IMG/VR virus record: IMGVR_UViG_3300037316_000006
Span: 1 to 35,799 of that record
From: a virus
Reading direction: 5' to 3' (one strand)
Length of the DNA: 35,799 nt
The notes under the pieces are model-generated. The model was not told the origin of the DNA. It made no database searches and saw nothing but the letters and a program-made list of their open reading frames with translations. How positions within the stretch are numbered: the first letter of the stretch is position 1; every line of letters begins with the position of its first letter. A program made the position numbers and the translations under genes. Below, piece after piece: positions 24,945 to 34,747 of this stretch.

Positions 24945-27900
24945 ATGGCAAATCTTAGACTAATATCTGTTGTAGTTATTAATAGTAGCACTATAACCGC
25001 AAAGTTTTCTGAAAATTTAAACGAAGATATAGGTCTATCAAATATTGTATTAAATTCTCAAACACCAGGAGTACCAACACCATTAGTTTTGTCTGTCAGC
25101 ATTATTCAAAACACCATTACTATAACCACTCAGCCGTTAACACCTTTGGCCGCCTATTTTATTTCATTTATATCAACTCCCGGCCAACTATTCAACTCGT
25201 TAAACGGAGATGCGGTTATTCTCAATGATGGTGTAACAAATATTCAATTAATTTTGGGGCCATTAGATAGTGAAAATCCTATTCAAACTTATTTGCTAAA
25301 TTTCCTTCATGATGGCGTTTATAATATAGAACCACCATCAGTAATATATCAATATATTCAGGGTTTATCTACCGTATTATCAGAGGCACTATATGATATA
25401 GGTCAGTCTGGAAATGAAAATTATTTATCATTTACTGTTACAGATGAATTACAAACAAGGGGTGGCGGAGCGTTTGATAGATTAGACAATGAAAGCGCAT
25501 ATGAGGTACTGCGAGTTGGAATAAATCCAACAGGCAACAATTTGAATTCTGTAACTCCAGTGTTAGCGTTTCCAAGTTATCCTGTATCATTACAATCAAC
25601 TAATAACATAGAAACATTAATTGCCAATGCAGAAAACGATGTAGCAGGATCACTAAATTTAAACACATTGGTTCTTAATCTGAGCCAAAGATTTATTATA
25701 ATACTTAATAGTATAGTATTCATTTATAACTCATCAATATATACATACGATATATCTAAATATGGTTATCAAATACTTAATTCTATATATGATCCAGATT
25801 TTGCATTTACATATCTTCAATTATCAGATAGCCAAATACGATTAAGTGAACAAGTTCTAAATGACCCATTATTTTCATTGGAAAATATAGCATCTATACA
25901 GGTAAATTATCAATATAAAGATACTGGAAAAATAATAAATTCGTCGTCTCTTGTTGTTGATTCTGTTTTGCTATCTGGTAGAGAAACAGTACAGCCATTA
26001 GAAAATATATTTACATTACAGCACGCGCCAATAGTTACAAATAATGATGTAGTTGGTAGTGTTGGAAGCGTTGTATTTATTGATCCTAATGCTTTGCCAG
26101 GTTCTAATATTCCACACCCAGCATTTATATATGAAATAACATTTAGTCTTGGGTATTTGCCATCTCTGCCTGGTCAATATTCAGTAGATTATAATACTGG
26201 AAACGTTTATGTTTTTGGTGATACAATAAAACAAGATGGAACTGGGCCATACCCACCACTCGCTACATATTTATATAGAAGAGTGTATATTCCAGAAATA
26301 GATTATGTGTATGACGTAGGCTCTTTAGATTTAGTATCATTGCCTTTTGGTAGTCTTGTTAATTCTTCAGCAAATATTATATATAACTATGAAGATGTTT
26401 TGGCACAAGGAGTAGATTATATGGCAGATGTTCATATAGAATCTCTCAATGAAAATGTTCAAAATCGATTAATAGCATTGAACGCGATACAACCCCTCAA
26501 TTTCCCAGTTACAGATGTATTTAGGATTTACAATCAAACAACTGGCGAAATATATCCTGTGTTACGGTGGACGGACAGCACAATATACTTTAATTATGTA
26601 AAAGCTCCAAATATAATTAGTGAAATTGGAGAGCGAGCAACATTCCAAGACGTGCTAAATGAGACATTATTTGTTAGTAGCACAATACCAAATGGATCAG
26701 CTAATATTTTCAAGATATTTTTATCTAACAATAATATAATAGCACAAACACAAGACTGTGTAGGCTCATCAATAAATACAAGTATTTATTTTTCAAATAC
26801 TACAATTTTTATGCAGGAGAGGTATTTTGATCCGGTAGTATCACAGGCTATAAATAATGCTAGATTACAAAATATAGGCGATTATCAAATTGATTATATT
26901 AATGGTATTGTATATTGTCTTGTGTCTTTATTACAAAGTTTTTCAATTGGAAATATATCATATAAACGAGGCTATATAGATCCAGAGTTTTCACAAGCAA
27001 TAACGGTAAATAATATTTATTATAGATTTAGCGTATTAAGTCAAATAATAAAAACTTTTCAATATATTAGTTTTTCTAATGGAAGCATATTACCAGCAAC
27101 ATTTGATATATCCAACGAAAGTTTTTTTATGGGAAATATTACACAACCATATATTGTTGTTGGTGGCAGGGTTGGTTATGAAAGCGTAGATGCAACGTTT
27201 ATACCAAATGTTACGAACAACATTAAATTTGTGCGAAGCTTGTATGAGTATGATGATGTGGCTTTTAATATTAATCCTATTAATTTTGCTCAGGCGACTA
27301 CTTCAAATGGTATGAATATTTCAGTTAATTCTTTACAATTTAATGAATATCATAGTGTACAATTTGACGGCACAAATTATTATTTTTTTGCAAATACAAA
27401 TTTACTTTATCAGTCACCAAATATAGCAATGGCAATAACAGTGAGGCGATTATCTGATAGTGTAAACTTATCAGCCACTGTTGTTTTAGGATCGCCATTC
27501 AAAGTTATGCTTGCAAATATAAATTCTCCACATGTTGGCGATGCAGTTGAGCTTAATTATAGCTATACGATAAATCCAGGAGAAAGGGTTGTTGTTGATT
27601 ATAATAGAGGAGACTACTTAGTGGATTATAGTTATCTTGCTGATGATATTATAATTAGTTATGAATATGGAGATAATGTATTAGATTTTAGACAGTCATC
27701 TGCGTTAAGCCAAGGCGATACGTATTATGTAACATATAAAGTTGGAGCATTAAGAGATGCATTGCTCGCTAATTTTGGAACACTTATAAATATACCAATA
27801 TTAAATACTTTAGATGTTGCATTTAATCGCGAAAGATATCGAGATGCATTAATGGCGGCAATGCAATCTTTTACAGAGGGCCCCACAAAAACATCCATGT

Positions 27901-30900
27901 CAAATTTGGTCGAGATAATAGTTCATACTAAGCCACAAATTATTGAATCAGCCTTTTCAAATTGGTCTCTTGGTAGTAGTTTGCTGAACCCACAGAAAAT
28001 CACAACAACTGGGTCATTTGTGTTATCTAGTGCAAAATATGGAAGCGGTGTTATAGTAGACACACCTGGACAAACTATAAAATTTCCTGTGTCATCTAAT
28101 TTACGATTGGAACAGGGAGCCTTAGAAACGTGGGTAATACCAGAGTGGAATGGTATAGATAATGAAGCAGAATTAACAATTACTATTTTGAAAAATGGTA
28201 TTCCACTATTAGAAGAACAAGTGTTTATAGGCCCAGGAGCTTATCACCCAATTTTTTCTGACGGATATAGTTTTTCGATCAGCACAAAAGACAAAGTGCT
28301 AGGGGTTCCTAACGAAAGCAAAGATGGGGTTTTTATTTATTATACGTCAGATCCGAATGGCGATTTCAACAGATGGTATTTAGACGTATTAGATGGTTAT
28401 GCAGATGGGTATGGTATAAAGAATTATAACATTACGGTAAAGACCAATGGCAAGTTTTATGATGTTAAGTCAACGCTAAATCCACAACCATCTTCGGATA
28501 GTATTTTCAGCGGTACTAATTCTCTAACATACACAATATCTGGACTAACGAATATTGACGGATACTTCGATGGATATTATAATGACGGTTATACGAATGG
28601 AATCACATTTATAGCAGACAATCATCATTATTTATTTGATTTCGGAAAATCGTTAAGCTGTAACCGTTTTTCAATATATAAGGACGAAAGCGGATATATA
28701 AACCTCCGAGTAATCGATAACGAAAATAATGTATATATCGTAAGCTCAGATGTGTCTAGTTGGCGAGCAGGCCAACTTCACCATATAGCGGCTGCTTGGG
28801 CATTGAACACGAAAAATGGAAGAGATGAGATCCATTTATTCATCGATGGATTTGAGGTTCCTAATATTATAGCCTATAAGAGCAAGGTTCTGCCATATTC
28901 AGGAGAGGCATTTAGAACCATTGACCCAGAAATTGTTGGCACTATAACAAGTCTCCCAATGACATTTCCGGTCAAAACTGAAATCAATTTATATGCAAAT
29001 ATAGCAGTATTTTTAAAGCATACAGATGGATCAATACAAGAAATACCTGGGCAAAGAGCACTTCATCCGGCATATACTATTGGTGTGGATAGCAATGACA
29101 ATGTTTCTATAACGATATTAAACACCGCTGTATCAGGAGATATAGTAATTATTGAAACGCTAGGTTTAAACTTAAAATATGTTGATCAAAAATTTTATCT
29201 GTGGAACGGTATTGGAAACGATGGTTATGTAAATACAATAATGACACGACTACCAGCTCCAGCATTATTAGCAGATGTGAAAATAACTCATATATTGTTA
29301 GATGATTTTCTTATTGGCCCCCGAAACTCTGTGGTTGTTGGTGATATATTTACATGCAATACAATACTAACAGATCAGCCATCAATATCTGATAATGGTA
29401 GGACGCTAAAAATAAAAATAACTGGCACAAATGTTAATTATACAGCTCCGGTTACTATTACAATAAATGGCACAATAAATGGGGTTTCAAATACAAGCCA
29501 AACCTTTTCATTCTCCGCAAATGGAACACAGACCACAACTGGATATCAATTTTCACATGTTAATTATGTAAATGTTATCTGCACTTCGGCTAACCCACTA
29601 CTTAACTGTATTGTGCTATCAATAGAAGAACTTTATCCAATAACAATATCTGAAAACAGTATAACAGTTCCAATTATTAGGTATAGTTATCAAATGTTTA
29701 TTGGAAACACACTAAGCAGTCCTGGAGGAAATACCATTGTTGATCCAAATGCATTCTTTTCAATTGAAACTATAGGAAATTATCTTGTCATAGTATACCC
29801 TCCATCAGCCGCTGGTCAGTATAAGATTATGGCAGTTTCTGAAGATCATCACACGGCTACTATTAGCGAGATTCTGCCGGCATTTATAAATGGAACCTAT
29901 CAAATCTTAAACACAACAACATTCAGAAGCGGATTACAAAACGGATTTTTTACATTTGAGTTAGCAGATTCTGACGGTTATGGATCACCATACGATTTTG
30001 TTCAAGGATTATATAAATTTGAATATTATACTTACCTTTCAATACCAATTAGTGCCGGAACTCTTTATGGATATGTTGGGTCAGACATTTATGGAAAGAA
30101 CATGTTTAATGGTACGATAAATGATTTCCAAACAATTTCCGAAAAACTTACTGATACGCGGGTTGGTGAAACGGCACTAATCAATCAAGAAACAATAACA
30201 AAAGATTTTAATTCACTTGTTAAATTACAACCAACAGTTAACTCTCTTATGTTATTAAGTTTTAATACTTTCCCATTCACTAATTCCGCACTAGTGTATA
30301 CAACGGCAGATAAAACTCCAATTCAATCATCTTATGCTGTTAATGGTAATTTCGGCAAAAGCGTTTGTATAACAGATATACCACTAATAATTGATAACGC
30401 CGGCATTCTTCATTCTAAATCACAAGGCACAATTGAGTTTTGGGTAAGTCCTCTATATGATACTGGAAATGATCCAAATTATCGATATTATTTTGATGCT
30501 ACCGCTGCGACTAGCGAAAAGGTTGTTAGTATAAATAATGCTACAGTTATTGTATCGGGATTTATATCAAAGGTTTTAAGTGTAAAAGTACAAGTGGGAA
30601 ATCAATATATAGATTATTTTGCTGGTGGAAAAATAGACGCAAATATGCAAACTATTTATTTAAACCGATCTTTGCCTAATCAAAACACACCAGTGGTTGT
30701 AAATTATATTCCTGTTGGCACCAACGGAGATCGTATATCAATATATAAAGACCCATTCGGGTATATAAATTTTGATGTAGTGGCATCTGGTTTAGAATAT
30801 CAAATTAGGGCCCCCGCATTTTGGTCAAAAGGAACTTGGCATCGTTTAAAAGCGCAATATATTTTTAATACTGGTCTCGGTAGTGACGAGATTAGGTTTT

Positions 30901-31427
30901 TTGTAGACGGCTATGAGAGAGGAAATGTACTTGTTGGAGATGGCTATGTATTTGGTATTGGGCTAACACCAGTGTTTGGTTCATATTATATCGGGCCAAA
31001 TGCTATAAATAAAAGCATAGTATTTAAAGATACAATTAATCAATTTTTTATTGGGTCTGATTATGCCGGATCTGGCAATGCTTACGCGTTAATTGATAAT
31101 TTGAGAATAAGTGATATTTTTAGACCATTGTTTGTGTTATATGGTGAAACACTAGACGTAAATTACAGTAATAATTTATCAATTGTGTTTCCAGTTGTGG
31201 AAGATTTATATACCACATTGTTATTAGATTTCGATAGTTTAGTGGTGTTAAACACTAATTTTGCCACATTAAAAAACAGGACTACTGGATTATTTGATTT
31301 TACTATTAATGTATTTGATTCGTTTGGTATTATAAAGGGTTCTGCGGTTGTTAAACAAGTATTTGAAGAGCTTGTAAATATACTTAAGCCTGGAAATTCG
31401 CGATGTTTTATTAATTATATAGAGTGA
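24945..31427 (+). CDS. Giant tail/baseplate protein with two LamG-like (concanavalin-fold) domains (2160 aa)
   Basis: Starts 4 nt after the J-like gene, where gpI or gp7-like wedge and tail fibre genes usually lie. Residues 1-90 look like an Ig-like (SwmB-type) domain (ITAKFSENLNEDI ... LTPLAAYFISFI). Residues about 150-1000 are beta-rich and contain three short repeats of the form Y-x-V/I-DY-x-x-G (PGQYSVDYNTGNVYVF near 411, GDYQIDYINGIVYCL near 645, NRGDYLVDYSYLADDIIISY near 887). Two LamG-like jelly rolls follow. The first is at about 1045-1320 (GALETWVIPEW, SIYKDESGYINLRV, LHHIAAAWAL, IHLFIDGFEVPN). The second is at about 1820-2055 (GTIEFWVSPLY, SIYKDPFGYINFDV, WHRLKAQYIFN, IRFFVDGYERG). 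LamG domains often bind carbohydrate, so host-surface contact is plausible. There is no strong ribosome-binding site. Residues 1105-1216 are packed with DGY triplets. Confidence 0.7.
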   Translation: MANLRLISVVVINSSTITAKFSENLNEDIGLSNIVLNSQTPGVPTPLVLSVSIIQNTITITTQPLTPLAAYFISFISTPGQLFNSLNGDAVILNDGVTNIQLILGPLDSENPIQTYLLNFLHDGVYNIEPPSVIYQYIQGLSTVLSEALYDIGQSGNENYLSFTVTDELQTRGGGAFDRLDNESAYEVLRVGINPTGNNLNSVTPVLAFPSYPVSLQSTNNIETLIANAENDVAGSLNLNTLVLNLSQRFIIILNSIVFIYNSSIYTYDISKYGYQILNSIYDPDFAFTYLQLSDSQIRLSEQVLNDPLFSLENIASIQVNYQYKDTGKIINSSSLVVDSVLLSGRETVQPLENIFTLQHAPIVTNNDVVGSVGSVVFIDPNALPGSNIPHPAFIYEITFSLGYLPSLPGQYSVDYNTGNVYVFGDTIKQDGTGPYPPLATYLYRRVYIPEIDYVYDVGSLDLVSLPFGSLVNSSANIIYNYEDVLAQGVDYMADVHIESLNENVQNRLIALNAIQPLNFPVTDVFRIYNQTTGEIYPVLRWTDSTIYFNYVKAPNIISEIGERATFQDVLNETLFVSSTIPNGSANIFKIFLSNNNIIAQTQDCVGSSINTSIYFSNTTIFMQERYFDPVVSQAINNARLQNIGDYQIDYINGIVYCLVSLLQSFSIGNISYKRGYIDPEFSQAITVNNIYYRFSVLSQIIKTFQYISFSNGSILPATFDISNESFFMGNITQPYIVVGGRVGYESVDATFIPNVTNNIKFVRSLYEYDDVAFNINPINFAQATTSNGMNISVNSLQFNEYHSVQFDGTNYYFFANTNLLYQSPNIAMAITVRRLSDSVNLSATVVLGSPFKVMLANINSPHVGDAVELNYSYTINPGERVVVDYNRGDYLVDYSYLADDIIISYEYGDNVLDFRQSSALSQGDTYYVTYKVGALRDALLANFGTLINIPILNTLDVAFNRERYRDALMAAMQSFTEGPTKTSMSNLVEIIVHTKPQIIESAFSNWSLGSSLLNPQKITTTGSFVLSSAKYGSGVIVDTPGQTIKFPVSSNLRLEQGALETWVIPEWNGIDNEAELTITILKNGIPLLEEQVFIGPGAYHPIFSDGYSFSISTKDKVLGVPNESKDGVFIYYTSDPNGDFNRWYLDVLDGYADGYGIKNYNITVKTNGKFYDVKSTLNPQPSSDSIFSGTNSLTYTISGLTNIDGYFDGYYNDGYTNGITFIADNHHYLFDFGKSLSCNRFSIYKDESGYINLRVIDNENNVYIVSSDVSSWRAGQLHHIAAAWALNTKNGRDEIHLFIDGFEVPNIIAYKSKVLPYSGEAFRTIDPEIVGTITSLPMTFPVKTEINLYANIAVFLKHTDGSIQEIPGQRALHPAYTIGVDSNDNVSITILNTAVSGDIVIIETLGLNLKYVDQKFYLWNGIGNDGYVNTIMTRLPAPALLADVKITHILLDDFLIGPRNSVVVGDIFTCNTILTDQPSISDNGRTLKIKITGTNVNYTAPVTITINGTINGVSNTSQTFSFSANGTQTTTGYQFSHVNYVNVICTSANPLLNCIVLSIEELYPITISENSITVPIIRYSYQMFIGNTLSSPGGNTIVDPNAFFSIETIGNYLVIVYPPSAAGQYKIMAVSEDHHTATISEILPAFINGTYQILNTTTFRSGLQNGFFTFELADSDGYGSPYDFVQGLYKFEYYTYLSIPISAGTLYGYVGSDIYGKNMFNGTINDFQTISEKLTDTRVGETALINQETITKDFNSLVKLQPTVNSLMLLSFNTFPFTNSALVYTTADKTPIQSSYAVNGNFGKSVCITDIPLIIDNAGILHSKSQGTIEFWVSPLYDTGNDPNYRYYFDATAATSEKVVSINNATVIVSGFISKVLSVKVQVGNQYIDYFAGGKIDANMQTIYLNRSLPNQNTPVVVNYIPVGTNGDRISIYKDPFGYINFDVVASGLEYQIRAPAFWSKGTWHRLKAQYIFNTGLGSDEIRFFVDGYERGNVLVGDGYVFGIGLTPVFGSYYIGPNAINKSIVFKDTINQFFIGSDYAGSGNAYALIDNLRISDIFRPLFVLYGETLDVNYSNNLSIVFPVVEDLYTTLLLDFDSLVVLNTNFATLKNRTTGLFDFTINVFDSFGIIKGSAVVKQVFEELVNILKPGNSRCFINYIE

Positions 31428-31440
31428 AAATGAAATAATA

Positions 31441-31449
31441 TGATATATA
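31441..31449 (+). promoter_or_regulatory. TGATATATA motif, copy 3 (candidate late promoter or processing site)
   Basis: Third exact copy of the 9-base motif, 14 nt after the LamG protein stop codon and 51 nt before the next ATG, in the 73-base gap. The remainder of the gap is A+T-rich with AAGGA just before the ATG. There is no terminator hairpin. Confidence 0.3.
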
Positions 31450-31500
31450 ACAATAAACAAGGTAAGCCAATTAAAACGCATATAGTAATAATAAGGAAAA

Positions 31501-34500
31501 ATGGTTAATAGAATACCAGTTAGTTTGCCAGAACCAATATATTTTGACGCAATGGACGTTGACAATACCGATCTAACGCTTCAGCAAATTTATAATGATC
31601 AAATAACAGCAGGAATAAAGTCTAATCATTTTGGAAGTGGCGTATTACCAAATTCATTAATACAACGAGTATTGTTTGATAGTGAAACAACTGTTGGTCT
31701 GCTCGATGGAAAAGCATTAAACGCACAGGCTCAACCATCCGATAACAATCTTGGAAATCAGTTAGAGATATCTTTATCAGGATCAATGGTGGCAGGAAAT
31801 AGAACAGTAAAAATTCTTATTATAGGTCTGGATTTTCAACAAAATTTACAATATGATGCTGTGATTTTTCATAGAAATGAAACTCAATTTACATCTAAAC
31901 ATTATACAGCAATACTAACAATATTATTTAATGATCTTACAGGAATATCAACACAGTCATTTAATCTTGGAGGCAGGGTTCTTATTAAGGAAGCAAACCC
32001 ATTAACATTATCAAGAGACTGTGTAATGATTTCACAATCTACTGCGCCAAATTTATTTTTTAGAGATTTTTTCGTTTCTGTTGGTGGAACACTGTCGAAT
32101 GTGTTAACTGCCGCTCTACCATCATATAATATAAATACACTAAATATACAAACATCTTATATTCAACTTGCACAAATATTAGAAAATGATGTAAGCTCAC
32201 AAATCGGACAAAAATTTTTAGCCACTACAAATAATATTCAAAAAATAACATTATTAATATCAGTTAATAACACAATAACACCTAATGATTTTTTATGGAC
32301 TGGCGATCTTCTTATTAGTATTTATCCGCTACAATCAACGGTTTCTTGCCCAGCAGATATAGTGCCACAGATTGCAATTGATTTTGACCCATCTAATGTA
32401 CCACTTGCACAGTTAAGTTTTAATTATAGTTCTATGTTAGCTAATGGTATATTGCTATCTACTGTGCCACAACCAGTAGACTTTGTGTTTAGCAATACAC
32501 CAGTTGCTTCTGGTTTAATGATAGTACCAAATAATTATTATGTCGTTACTGCTAAACGAGCAGGATCTGATGATACTTGCGAAATACAATTTGCTGTTGG
32601 ATCTAATTCATCAACAATAACAAGAGAGACTATTTTTAATGGCAATGTATGGGTAGATATTCCTGGGCAATCTCTTTGGTTCCAGGTTTGGACTGATGCA
32701 GCAAAAGTGTCTGATGGTCAAGCATATGATTCTGGTAATGGTGTCCTTGTTCCTAAAACGAAAATAAACCCATTAACGGCATTAACACAAAATTATGTGC
32801 TTAACCAGATACCGTTTGTTAGGAACGATCTTTTTTATGGCCTACTACAAGCTACAACACAAAAAAGTGTCCCAGTTCAAGATGAAAGAACTGGTAATAA
32901 TATAGACTCTCAACAGCAACTTGTACCAACAATTACATTATTAAATACTAATGGCCTCTCTAATATTCAAAATGTTTCTGACCCTCTTATACTAGGTACT
33001 ATAAAAGATCAAAATGTTAAAGTATATAGTTTTGCGACAGCCACATCAACAGCCGCATTTCATGAATATGGATTGGTAGAAAATCAAGTTGTTATTAAGG
33101 TAATTACTGATACTACTGATGGATATAGATATGATCAAAATATAATAGAATTAGTTTCTGAACTAGTTGCCGGAAATTTAAATGGGGCACAATTTACTCC
33201 AAATTTAGCTAATCCATCTGTATTTTATAGAATAGCTAATGCTGAACTAATTACAATGCTCTATGGAGATGTTGATGGTAATGGTATAATAGACGATAAT
33301 GACATTCTTCTTGCCAATCAACTTATTAATCAAAATTTAAATATAATACCGACACATAATCAATATATTGTCAACACATCATTATTTGCTTCTGACATAC
33401 ATGTTTCTTGGCAGATATTAAATGGGATAACAGTTGTTGCGTCTGGTACTGATGGAATTATAACGGCTAATCCTAATAACGGAGCTATTGCAAATTTTAA
33501 TAGCGTATCAGGCAATTTTAATAGTATAATAAATATAGGTGGAGACACAATTGTATTATCTAATTCAACAGCTGCTGCTGGAAATAATGGTTCATTTACA
33601 ATAGAATCACTTATAGATAATAATAACATAACAATACAAAAAACTTATTATAATTCTGACACAATTCTACAAATTATGAGGGGAAATATTACTGGTAATA
33701 TGGTATTAAGTTCAACAGATATTAGCTACATAACGGATTATGTAGAAGCGGTTGCACCATTTCCAGCTACCACATCGCCAGCGAATAATGTAGGTAAAAC
33801 ATTTAACGCTATAAGATTTACATTAGAGGAATATGTAGATAGAGAAGATGATTACCCTTCTACTAATGCAAACAGATCAACAACATTGCACCCATTACCA
33901 GATATATTTCTTGATGGGTATGCACTATTTGCCGGTGTAGACCTGGAATTAAATTCAATACAATTTAATGTAGTTCAACAATTAGTATGGAACGATTATG
34001 AGGTTTTGACCAACTCAAATCCACGATTACTTACATGCTCATTCAACTATCAATCAGGCTATACAAACCCAAATTGTGGCATTGCTGGTATTACAACGGC
34101 GACTTCATATCCAATGGCTCCGTCGTTTGATCCTGGAAGAAATGATTTTTTCATACCAGATAACCTAATTGTTAATACTGGTGGACAATTCATAAGACCA
34201 GATGGTTATTTTATGAAGATGGATTTTGAAATTGGTACGGTAACTATTGAAGTTCCACCAGTGTCTTTTGATATGGAGCATAATGTTAATTTACTAACCG
34301 ATTTTGTGGCAGATTTTTCTGGTACTGGATATACTAATCTTGGATACCCTGCTATGAAATTTGCTGACTGCACAAATGTAACACTAGACGCATTGGTATT
34401 AAATCAAATTAGGTTTGGTGTAGCGGTTCAATCATTTTCTCCTCAACTAACTGGATTAGATGGATATTGTTTAGCAGGCGTGATTGTTGATGGAAAAATT

Positions 34501-34740
34501 GGTGTATCAGTAGATTATTCTACTGGGTTACTAACATTAAACTTTACAAATCTTTATCAGGATCCAGTACTACAAACATTGAACACAAAAGTAGAGGTTA
34601 CAGCATACCTCAAAAAAGCAGGCTGGGTCAATCAAAATATATTTGTAGATTCAACAAAAGCACAGAATATATTTTCTGTTCCAACGCCAACGCTATCCAC
34701 AACAGTTTGTGCCAATCCATCACTAGTGGTAATCATTTAA
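31501..34740 (+). CDS. Tail/baseplate protein with a split dockerin-like duplication (1079 aa)
   Basis: An adhesion-type virion protein. Residues 1-190 form a distinct N-terminal domain (DLTLQQIYNDQITAGIKSNH ... FFRDFFVSVGG) that I would expect to anchor it to the tail. Beta-rich sequence follows. Residues 589-610 are a clear type I dockerin calcium loop and helix (GDVDGNGIIDDNDILLANQL; Asp590, Asp592, Asn594, Asp598 and Asp601 as ligands). Residues 728-749 align to it position by position but have lost most ligands (GNITGNMVLSSTDISYITDY). The two halves, normally adjacent, are separated by 117 residues holding copy 4 of the recurrent module (634-715). The C-terminal 300 residues are beta-rich (SIQFNVVQQLVWNDYEVLTN; VAVQSFSPQLTGLDGYCLAG) and could be a partner-binding or cohesin-like fold, which I cannot confirm. 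AAGGA lies 3-4 nt before the ATG. Confidence 0.65.
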   Translation: MVNRIPVSLPEPIYFDAMDVDNTDLTLQQIYNDQITAGIKSNHFGSGVLPNSLIQRVLFDSETTVGLLDGKALNAQAQPSDNNLGNQLEISLSGSMVAGNRTVKILIIGLDFQQNLQYDAVIFHRNETQFTSKHYTAILTILFNDLTGISTQSFNLGGRVLIKEANPLTLSRDCVMISQSTAPNLFFRDFFVSVGGTLSNVLTAALPSYNINTLNIQTSYIQLAQILENDVSSQIGQKFLATTNNIQKITLLISVNNTITPNDFLWTGDLLISIYPLQSTVSCPADIVPQIAIDFDPSNVPLAQLSFNYSSMLANGILLSTVPQPVDFVFSNTPVASGLMIVPNNYYVVTAKRAGSDDTCEIQFAVGSNSSTITRETIFNGNVWVDIPGQSLWFQVWTDAAKVSDGQAYDSGNGVLVPKTKINPLTALTQNYVLNQIPFVRNDLFYGLLQATTQKSVPVQDERTGNNIDSQQQLVPTITLLNTNGLSNIQNVSDPLILGTIKDQNVKVYSFATATSTAAFHEYGLVENQVVIKVITDTTDGYRYDQNIIELVSELVAGNLNGAQFTPNLANPSVFYRIANAELITMLYGDVDGNGIIDDNDILLANQLINQNLNIIPTHNQYIVNTSLFASDIHVSWQILNGITVVASGTDGIITANPNNGAIANFNSVSGNFNSIINIGGDTIVLSNSTAAAGNNGSFTIESLIDNNNITIQKTYYNSDTILQIMRGNITGNMVLSSTDISYITDYVEAVAPFPATTSPANNVGKTFNAIRFTLEEYVDREDDYPSTNANRSTTLHPLPDIFLDGYALFAGVDLELNSIQFNVVQQLVWNDYEVLTNSNPRLLTCSFNYQSGYTNPNCGIAGITTATSYPMAPSFDPGRNDFFIPDNLIVNTGGQFIRPDGYFMKMDFEIGTVTIEVPPVSFDMEHNVNLLTDFVADFSGTGYTNLGYPAMKFADCTNVTLDALVLNQIRFGVAVQSFSPQLTGLDGYCLAGVIVDGKIGVSVDYSTGLLTLNFTNLYQDPVLQTLNTKVEVTAYLKKAGWVNQNIFVDSTKAQNIFSVPTPTLSTTVCANPSLVVII
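33265..33747 (+). other. Dockerin-like F-hand pair interrupted by an inserted domain
   Basis: The first half is at 33265-33330 (G-D-V-D-G-N-G-I-I-D-D-N-D, with a full set of calcium ligands). The second half is at 33682-33747 (G-N-I-T-G-N-M-V-L-S-S-T-D, where only the last Asp and the hydrophobic spacing remain). They are equal in length and align without gaps. In known dockerins the two halves are separated by about 10-20 residues; here the spacing is 117. Confidence 0.7.
33400..33645 (+). repeat. Recurrent virion module, copy 4 (between dockerin halves)
   Basis: Residues 634-715: HVSWQILNGITVVASGTDGI, then AIANFNSVSGNFNSIINIGG, DTIVLSNSTAAAGNNGSFTI, and NNNITIQKT. It is the closest relative of copy 2 in the J-like protein, with the shared 18-base run at 33625-33642. 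Confidence 0.75.
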
Positions 34741-34747
34741 GGATTAA

